Positions 6,264 through 10,953 of a stretch of 10,953 nt of DNA are shown here, piece after piece; position 1 is the stretch's first letter, and the number at the start of each line of letters is the position of its first letter. The DNA comes from Verrucomicrobiota bacterium (lineage in GTDB: Bacteria > Verrucomicrobiota > Verrucomicrobiia > Opitutales > Seribacteraceae), in the NCBI GenBank assembly GCA_030830145.1, contig JAURNO010000151.1, positions 1 to 10,953 on the forward strand, read 5' to 3'. Under the pieces are notes generated by a model that did not search any database, had not been told where the DNA came from, and saw only the letters and a program-made list of their open reading frames with translations. A program made the position numbers and the translations under genes.

Positions 6264-8118
6264 GAATGATATTCACGTTTAAACGCTTGTTCTTGGGGAT
6301 AATCAAACGATCCGAATCAACCTTCCCCTCGCCATAGCTCTCAATGGCCCTGAGGGCACCTTCCGTACGATAGGAAAGGTAGATGCTTTGGAAAGGAAAC
6401 ATCCCACTATATCCTTTACCCCAATGAAAATGCATGCCCTTGACGTTGGTCGGAGCCAACATGATTTTGTGAGAACCGAATGGCTTACCGTTCAGCTCAG
6501 CTGACTTGATCGGATTTGCGGTCCTCCCGTTGTACTCCTTTTTCAAGTCGTCCCACTTTTCCGACATTGACAACTTGATGCGCTTTGCTTCCAAAGGGTC
6601 GACGTAAAGGGCACCCGTCCCAACGATTTCCTTGATCGCCGCCAAGGTCAACCCCTCTTTGGTAGCTTGGGGAGCAATGTTCGGACTCTGTGCGATAATG
6701 GAGAAAACCGTGGGATGCTCCTCGCTATTGCCTTCTTTCATCTTACCCCAAAAACTCAGCCCACGGTGGTTGATCTCCATCGTGTACTCGAAAGTCGAGC
6801 CGTTGTCATAAGTTCCCTTGATCGTCGTTTCCTCGCGATCCAAGGAGACTTCAGGAGGGTTATCGAATGAAATGACTTTCCTATACTTGCGAACCCTTCT
6901 CTTCCCATCGTTCTTAAGCCAGTAGGCAGCTCGGAAATGGACCTGCAAAGGCCTGTCAGTTGCTCGTTCACCGTCTCCCTCGTTCTTGTTCGAGCCAAAC
7001 TCCTTGAGCCAAATGTTCACGGTATGTCCGTTGGAACTTAAGGCAACGTCGTATATGGCACTCTCCAGAACGGTGTTGTACCCCTTCCACTTCCCTTCCC
7101 CGTAATAGGCAAGTCGTCCGTCCTTGGCAGGAATGATCTTGGGGTTCTTGGGGATAAGCTTCTCCTTAAGTCTACGCAAGCCTTCGCCCAAGGCCTGGGA
7201 AGGTTCATCCAAACGATTCCAAGGAATTTCATAAGGACGACTCGGGTTTCGGGCCATCACCAAGGTAAGATGAGAATCACTCGCCGCAACAAAACTCGCC
7301 TCAATATCGTTGCCGTCCGAACTTTTCCACATGTGCATTGCGTCGAGAGCGTCGGCGGTAAGTACCGGCAACTTCATCGACTTTCTCTTTTTAGAAGCTT
7401 GTATTGCGGCTTTTGCCTTTTGGGCGTAAATTCCGTGAAGTTTTTTGGCCAAAGCCTGTGAATCAGCGGATAGACGGGACAAGGGAACCGAACTCTCCCT
7501 GCGACCACCAAAAAGGCCAAGATTTAGGTCATCTCCTTCCAATGACATGAATTTTGCCTTGATAATATTTCCGTCCGTGCTTTGCCAATTATGCTCCGCG
7601 TCCAAGGAAAGTTCACCCTCAACAGTGGTCGGTTTGATGGTCGGGGACGACGGTGCAGGACGGGTTTTTTCTTTTGGCGGGGATTGAGGAGAGGACAACT
7701 TCTTTGCCAGGTTTTGTGATGCAGCGTCCAGACTCGCCATTGGAATCGGAACGATTTGCCCGTTCCAGTTCAGGGTGACTGTGGTAGAATCGGACTTGAT
7801 GAAGATTGCCTGTAATGTTCGCCCTTTAATGTCGGTCCATGGATGCATTTGAGTGGGAGAGGGTGACGCAGGTGTGGCTTGTGATTGAGCGAGTTTTCTA
7901 GCCAAAGCTTGCGATGCGGGTGATAGAGTGGCTAAAGGAATCGGTACTACTTGGCCGTTCCATCGAATCGTAACGGTCGTTCCGTCCGACTTGATGAAAG
8001 TCGCTTGCAATGTTCTGCCCTGGGAATCCGTCCAATCGTGCATGACGTCGGTACCGGCTTGTGCCTGTTGCCAAAAAGCAAGGCCAAGAAAGAGGAGAAA
8101 TATTCTGGGAATTTTCAT
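6250..8118 (-). CDS. Secreted protein with four SHD1 repeats and an unknown C-terminal region
   Basis: The product is 622 residues from the ATG at 8118. That start gives a clear signal peptide (MKIPRIFLLFLGLAF, cleaved after AQA at about residue 21). A longer frame to 8190 would bury this signal behind 24 residues and overlap glcD. Four SHD1-like repeats of about 50-55 residues follow at about 26-76, 91-141, 175-227 and 261-316. Each has a Trp near its start, a Gly-x-x-(L/I)-x-A-x-F core, a strand ending in VP or IP, and an SQALAKKL-type end. Repeats are joined by Pro/Ser- or Lys-rich linkers. The remaining 300 residues, rich in charged and aromatic residues (for example GMHFHWGKGYSGMFPF), match no family I recognise. 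SHD1 in yeast Sla1 binds NPFxD peptides; in this bacterial group SHD1 proteins are common but their role is unknown. The gene begins 8 bases after glcD. Confidence 0.85.
   Translation of the reverse strand: MKIPRIFLLFLGLAFWQQAQAGTDVMHDWTDSQGRTLQATFIKSDGTTVTIRWNGQVVPIPLATLSPASQALARKLAQSQATPASPSPTQMHPWTDIKGRTLQAIFIKSDSTTVTLNWNGQIVPIPMASLDAASQNLAKKLSSPQSPPKEKTRPAPSSPTIKPTTVEGELSLDAEHNWQSTDGNIIKAKFMSLEGDDLNLGLFGGRRESSVPLSRLSADSQALAKKLHGIYAQKAKAAIQASKKRKSMKLPVLTADALDAMHMWKSSDGNDIEASFVAASDSHLTLVMARNPSRPYEIPWNRLDEPSQALGEGLRRLKEKLIPKNPKIIPAKDGRLAYYGEGKWKGYNTVLESAIYDVALSSNGHTVNIWLKEFGSNKNEGDGERATDRPLQVHFRAAYWLKNDGKRRVRKYRKVISFDNPPEVSLDREETTIKGTYDNGSTFEYTMEINHRGLSFWGKMKEGNSEEHPTVFSIIAQSPNIAPQATKEGLTLAAIKEIVGTGALYVDPLEAKRIKLSMSEKWDDLKKEYNGRTANPIKSAELNGKPFGSHKIMLAPTNVKGMHFHWGKGYSGMFPFQSIYLSYRTEGALRAIESYGEGKVDSDRLIIPKNKRLNVNIIRGRG
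7171..7338 (-). repeat. SHD1 repeat 4 (most diverged)
   Basis: Fourth repeat (MHMWKSSDGNDIEASF to the SQALGEGL region). It has a longer middle loop, MARNPSRPYEIPW, than the others. A Lys-rich linker (KAAIQASKKRKSMK) precedes it, and the uncharacterised C-terminal region follows. Confidence 0.65.
7438..7596 (-). repeat. SHD1 repeat 3
   Basis: Third, diverged repeat (EHNWQSTDGNIIKAKF to LAKKL). It keeps the Trp, Gly and Ala-x-Phe positions and the VPLSRLSADSQALAKKL ending. A Pro-rich linker precedes it. Confidence 0.7.
7696..7848 (-). repeat. SHD1 repeat 2
   Basis: Second repeat, 51 residues from MHPWTDIKGRTLQAIF to LAKKL. Its close likeness to repeat 1, against the much more distant repeats 3 and 4, points to a recent internal duplication. 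A short Gln/Ala/Pro/Ser linker separates it from repeat 1. Confidence 0.8.
7891..8043 (-). repeat. SHD1 repeat 1
   Basis: First of four protein-level repeats, 51 residues from MHDWTDSQGRTLQATF to LARKL. It matches repeat 2 at 37 of 51 aligned residues without gaps, by my hand count. Confidence 0.8.
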
Positions 8119-8126
8119 AATTTGAA

Positions 8127-9581
8127 TTACGACTTGTCTTCTTCGGGACGCTCCCACGACAAGGGAGCCAAAATCTTCTTTTGTTCCCAAGGATTGAAAA
8201 CGTCAAAGATTTTCCCCGGATTAAGGATTCCTTTTGGGTCCAAGGCTTTCTTGATGGACTGCATCGCATTCCACTCCGCATCATTGAATTGCATTCGAAC
8301 AAACGGCGTTTTTGCCAAGCCGACCCCATGTTCGCCACTGATCGCTCCCCCAAGCTCCACGACTTTCTTCATTAATTCACGCAAAGCACCCACCGCCCGC
8401 TTTGTTTCTTCGGAATCGCTTTCATTGTACATGAAATTGACATGCAGGTTACCATCACCGCAGTGCCCGAAAACACCGATCTTCAACTCTGACTGCTCCC
8501 GTAACGAACTAACGAATTCGACAAGCTCGACCTGTTTGTCCAGAGGAACAACGACATCTTCATTTAATTTTGTATCCGCTAGTTTCTTCATCGATGAAGA
8601 ACCTTGCCGACGAACCTCCCAAAATTCTTCCGCCTCTGCTTCAGTTTTGGCCACGGATGATTGAAGGGATATGTCTTCGAGCCAATCTTTGAGAATCTCG
8701 GAGTCGGCTTCAAGCGAAGCCCCGACCCCATCCAATTCGATGAGCAATACGGGGTTGGCGCCTAACCCGGGAAAAATTTCTCTACCTGTATATTTCTGCA
8801 GGCAGTCAACGGTCCATTGATCAAGAAACTCGATAATGGAGGGTTGCAAACCCAACTTCATCAGGGAAATGGGAGCAGTCAGGGCCATTTTCTCGCTTGG
8901 GCAAGCCGCAATAAAAGTCCGGCGATCAGGTGGATGAGGAATGAGCCTGAGGGTCGCCTCGGTCACGACCCCCAAAGTCCCCTCGCTTCCGATCCAAAGA
9001 TCTCGAAGATTGTATCCGGTAGCAAACTTGCGGGTCGCCCTCCCCCAAGTGACGAAATCACCTGATGCAAGATAACCCGAAAGAGAAAGTACGTAATCCC
9101 GGGTCACTCCATATTTCACACACCGCAATCCCCCTGCATTGCATGCTATGTTCCCCCCGATGGTGCAAAACTTCTTGGAGGAAGGGTCGGGTGGATAAAA
9201 AAGCCCCATATCAGTAGCTTTTTTCTGCAAGTCCCCGACAATTGCACCGGGACCGCATCGGACCAACATATTTTCGGGATCAAGATCGATTGTATCCAGA
9301 CCGCTTAAATCCAAAACCCAACCCCCACGGATCGGGGTTGCCCCTCCGGTCAAAGATGAACCTGCTCCTCGAGTGGTCACGGGTGTGGAAAACTCGGATG
9401 CGACACGAAGTACTTCACCTACTTGCTCTGGAACCAAAGGCTTGATAACGGCCTCGGGGCGCCCCTCGATCTTCAGCCCGTCGAAGGAAGCCGTGGAGAG
9501 CTGTTCTTCGTCCAAAACAAGACAGGCACCAAGGATCTTCTGCAACTTCGCCAAGGAGTCTCCATTTGTTTTCGTCGTCAT
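8127..9581 (-). CDS. glcD: FAD-linked oxidase, glycolate oxidase subunit GlcD-like
   Basis: The product is 484 residues of the VAO/PCMH flavoprotein type, close to the 499 of E. coli GlcD. The FAD-binding domain covers about residues 40-215: TTRGAGSSLTGGATP (69-83), the DPSSKKFCTIGGNIACNAGG stretch (132-151), YGVTRDYVL (157-165) and GSEGTLGVVTEATLRL (198-213). The C-terminal oxidase domain carries FGHCGDGNLHVNF (371-383), GAISGEHGVGLAK (412-424) and LDPKGILNPGKIF (447-459), which place His373, His380 and His418 at the likely substrate/metal site. Family members oxidise 2-hydroxy acids such as glycolate or D-lactate. The choice between these cannot be made from sequence alone, and the usual partners GlcE and GlcF are not in the window. 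GAGG lies 11 bases before the ATG at 9581. A promoter-like sequence lies just upstream; the SHD1 gene follows 8 bases after the stop. Confidence 0.92.
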   Translation of the reverse strand: MTTKTNGDSLAKLQKILGACLVLDEEQLSTASFDGLKIEGRPEAVIKPLVPEQVGEVLRVASEFSTPVTTRGAGSSLTGGATPIRGGWVLDLSGLDTIDLDPENMLVRCGPGAIVGDLQKKATDMGLFYPPDPSSKKFCTIGGNIACNAGGLRCVKYGVTRDYVLSLSGYLASGDFVTWGRATRKFATGYNLRDLWIGSEGTLGVVTEATLRLIPHPPDRRTFIAACPSEKMALTAPISLMKLGLQPSIIEFLDQWTVDCLQKYTGREIFPGLGANPVLLIELDGVGASLEADSEILKDWLEDISLQSSVAKTEAEAEEFWEVRRQGSSSMKKLADTKLNEDVVVPLDKQVELVEFVSSLREQSELKIGVFGHCGDGNLHVNFMYNESDSEETKRAVGALRELMKKVVELGGAISGEHGVGLAKTPFVRMQFNDAEWNAMQSIKKALDPKGILNPGKIFDVFNPWEQKKILAPLSWERPEEDKS

Positions 9582-9609
9582 AGGAACAAGAACCTCACAA
9601 CCATACCCT

Positions 9610-9638
9610 ATCGTAAAACAGGTATTTTGCTAAGTCAA
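9610..9638 (-). promoter_or_regulatory. Candidate sigma70-type promoter for glcD-SHD1-EEP
   Basis: On the minus strand TTGACT (9638-9633) and TACGAT (9615-9610) are separated by exactly 17 bases, matching the -35 and -10 consensus at five and four of six positions. Transcription would begin near 9603, giving a leader of about 20 bases before the glcD ATG. It sits in the only sizeable gap (88 bases) within the five-gene minus-strand block. No experiment supports it. Confidence 0.45.
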
Positions 9639-9669
9639 AAGAGACACCCAAATGGCTCCACCAAGAAAG

Positions 9670-10089
9670 TCAACTTGCCTTCGTGTCCAAGCTTAGCTTG
9701 GTCAGGTTCCTCTCCTTCAACATGTTGACCACGTCGATGACCTTCTCATAGATCAGTTTTCGGTCCGCCCGGATATGAATCACAGGTTGTTCGCCCTGAG
9801 CATTGGCAATTTCGTCCAAGCGGCTTTCCAATTGCTGCACGCTTATGTCGTCTTTGCCCCATTGATAGGAGCCTTCGGCGTCTATGGTGATAAACTTGTC
9901 GTCGATTTCCGGAGGAGGTTGTGACGAATCGGAGGCTTGTTCGGGTAAATCGATCCGATTATACTGCTCGATAACCGGAGTTGTGATCATAAAAATGATG
10001 AGAAGACAAAAGGCCAAGTCGATCAATGGCGTGACGTTCAAATCAGAGATGACCGCCAGTTTATTCTTCCTTTTGAAATCTCTTCCCAT
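9670..10089 (-). CDS. exbD: Biopolymer transport protein ExbD/TolR family
   Basis: The product is 139 residues, the usual length for ExbD (141 in E. coli). A short basic cytoplasmic start (GRDFKRKNK) is followed by one membrane helix at about residues 20-40 (PLIDLAFCLLIIFMITTPVI). It contains the essential proton-carrying aspartate, Asp24 in NVTPLIDLAF, which corresponds to Asp25 of E. coli ExbD. The periplasmic domain runs from about 45 to 139 with the typical VIHIRADRKLIYEKVIDVVN segment. ExbD forms the ion channel and force generator with ExbB, passing proton-motive energy to TonB-type or Tol-type partners. GGAG (10103-10100) lies 10 bases before the ATG. The gene follows exbB by 24 bases. 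Sequence alone does not separate ExbD from TolR; no TonB or TolA is nearby. Confidence 0.93.
   Translation of the reverse strand: MGRDFKRKNKLAVISDLNVTPLIDLAFCLLIIFMITTPVIEQYNRIDLPEQASDSSQPPPEIDDKFITIDAEGSYQWGKDDISVQQLESRLDEIANAQGEQPVIHIRADRKLIYEKVIDVVNMLKERNLTKLSLDTKAS
9687..9701. repeat. 15-base palindrome inside the 3' end of exbD
   Basis: CCAAGCT-T-AGCTTGG is a perfect inverted repeat of two seven-base arms around one central base, within the codons for the last residues of exbD (TKLSLD). As RNA it can form a five-pair stem with a five-base loop. It lies about 50 bases upstream of the candidate glcD promoter and has no T-run after it, so it is not a standard terminator. It could be a protein-binding site or a processing hairpin, or just a result of the codons used. 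Confidence 0.35.
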
Positions 10090-10113
10090 GTTTGAATTTC
10101 TCCAGCGGTGACC

Positions 10114-10794
10114 TCAGGAATCTTTCTCCAGCTCAATTCTGTCCGCCAAATTACTGGCGAAGTTTTCAAGCTTGGTCATTGCCGAGCGTGTCGTGCCAAG
10201 CAACCCGTTGTAAAAAAAGACAATCGGAATCGCCACGCACAAAGCAGCTACCGTAGTCAGCAAGGCCCCCGAGACGCCTGGAGCCAAATGCTCGATCGTC
10301 GCCCCTCCGCTATCCATCGTCCCAAAGGCGTCCATGACCCCCCAGACAGTGCCAAGCAGTCCAAGGAAAGGGGCTCCCGAAACGATAGTCGCCAACCAAT
10401 ACATTCTGGCCTCGTAGCGGTCTCCCACTTCCGCCAAGGCCCGACGAATGGCGTTCTCAACGTAATTCATGCGCACCTTGCCGTCCTGCATGCTTCTTCG
10501 AGCCGCTTCCATGGCACGGGAACAGATCTTTAGATAAGGGCTTCCTTCACCAGGGAAAAGAGCGTCATCGTAATCATAGATCGAAGGTAAATCGTTCAGT
10601 CTCTTTTCGTCTCGGGCGTTATGGCTTATGGCTTTTTTCAACTCCTGATACTTCGTCCACATCAAGGTCATTGCGTAACAGTTCATGACAACCAAAAACG
10701 CAATGACGATCTTGCCGGCAATGTTCGAATCCACGAAATACTCGAACAGTTTTATCTCGGCCAATCCGTACACCACAGCATTTACTTCAATCAT
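10114..10794 (-). CDS. exbB: MotA/TolQ/ExbB family proton channel protein
   Basis: The product is 226 residues, in the range of TolQ (230) and ExbB (244). Three membrane helices are visible at about residues 27-46 (GKIVIAFLVVMNCYAMTLMW), 130-151 (MYWLATIVSGAPFLGLLGTVWG) and 174-195 (SGALLTTVAALCVAIPIVFFYN). The cytoplasmic loop between helices 1 and 2 carries the family-like ENAIRRALAEVGDRYEARMYWL segment before the conserved GLLGTVWGVMDAF motif. The paired threonines of helix 3 (LLTTVAAL) match the conserved channel position. I chose the ATG at 10794 because a perfect GGAGG (10808-10804) sits 9 bases upstream; an in-frame ATG at 10857 would add 21 residues but lacks such a site. It forms the inner-membrane channel with ExbD, encoded 24 bases downstream. 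TolQ rather than ExbB remains possible. Confidence 0.93.
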   Translation of the reverse strand: MIEVNAVVYGLAEIKLFEYFVDSNIAGKIVIAFLVVMNCYAMTLMWTKYQELKKAISHNARDEKRLNDLPSIYDYDDALFPGEGSPYLKICSRAMEAARRSMQDGKVRMNYVENAIRRALAEVGDRYEARMYWLATIVSGAPFLGLLGTVWGVMDAFGTMDSGGATIEHLAPGVSGALLTTVAALCVAIPIVFFYNGLLGTTRSAMTKLENFASNLADRIELEKDS

Positions 10795-10803
10795 TGATCC
10801 TAT

Positions 10804-10808
10804 CCTCC
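10804..10808 (-). promoter_or_regulatory. Strong Shine-Dalgarno site deciding the exbB start
   Basis: GGAGG on the minus strand, nine bases before the ATG at 10794. It is the best ribosome-binding site in the window and selects this start over the in-frame ATG at 10857. Several other genes here (sppA, sufT, the SHD1 gene) have no recognisable site. Confidence 0.75.
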
Positions 10809-10861
10809 AAAATAATTCCCACTCAATCTTTCTTTCCTTTTTCCCGAGGGAGATCAACGAA

Positions 10862-10890
10862 AATTTACGCTCATAAGGTCAAATCTTCAA
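10862..10890 (-). promoter_or_regulatory. Candidate sigma70-type promoter for exbB-exbD
   Basis: On the minus strand TTGAAG (10890-10885) and TAAATT (10867-10862) are 17 bases apart, each matching four of six consensus positions. It would give a leader of roughly 60 bases before the exbB ATG. The region from 10795 to the window end holds no gene that I can support, which fits a promoter region, but the matches are modest. Confidence 0.3.
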
Positions 10891-10953
10891 TCGAGCCGAT
10901 TAAGTTTGCCCATTATTGGAAAGAAATCTAATCAAAAATTCAGAATGCGCATA

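Noticed and set aside
7951..8664. A long open frame (237 codons) on the plus strand opposite glcD and the SHD1 gene
   Set aside because: It runs antisense across two well-supported genes, its translation is Ser/Thr/Pro-rich low-complexity sequence with no motif, and it spans a gene boundary. It is a shadow frame.
10891..10953. Possible gene fragment at the right edge
   Set aside because: The last 63 bases are AT-rich with no frame or motif I can support; treated as upstream non-coding sequence of exbB.

Overview
The window reads like an ordinary chromosomal stretch of a Gram-negative bacterium of the Planctomycetota-Verrucomicrobiota group. The pointers are a PQQ-type beta-propeller protein, a secreted protein with four SHD1 (SLA1 homology domain 1) repeats, a full-length two-domain SppA and an ExbB/ExbD proton channel. 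I lean towards Verrucomicrobiota, but this is inference from gene content, with no rRNA or marker tree behind it. Coding density is high: no gene-free stretch exceeds about 160 bases. I see no mobile element, CRISPR array, tRNA or rRNA.

Layout. (1) Bases 1-629, + strand: the 3' end of a PQQ-like propeller gene, convergent with (2) a minus-strand pair, sppA (membrane signal peptide peptidase) followed after 28 bases by sufT (Fe-S cluster assembly factor). (3) Divergent from sppA, across 88 bases, is a plus-strand pair: a 487-residue protein of a conserved family without known function, then a small SAM-dependent methyltransferase-like protein in the same reading frame. (4) From 5352 to 10794 all five genes lie on the minus strand. 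In order of transcription they are exbB (10794-10114), exbD, a GlcD-type FAD-linked oxidase, the SHD1-repeat protein and an exported endonuclease/exonuclease/phosphatase (EEP) family enzyme.

The five-gene block may be two transcription units. A promoter-like sequence (TTGACT-17-TACGAT) sits just upstream of glcD, and a weaker one (TTGAAG-17-TAAATT) lies upstream of exbB. glcD, the SHD1 gene and the EEP gene are packed with an 8-base gap and then a 14-base overlap, so they are probably co-translated. The SHD1 protein and the EEP enzyme both carry signal peptides, so this unit pairs a cytoplasmic or membrane-associated flavin oxidase with two exported proteins of unclear purpose. ExbB/ExbD would supply proton-motive energy to an outer-membrane process, but no TonB, TolA, TolB or Pal is visible here.

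No obviously new defence or mobile system is present. The items most worth a second look are the 487-residue unknown protein, the SHD1-repeat protein with its uncharacterised C-terminal half, and the glcD-SHD1-EEP unit.
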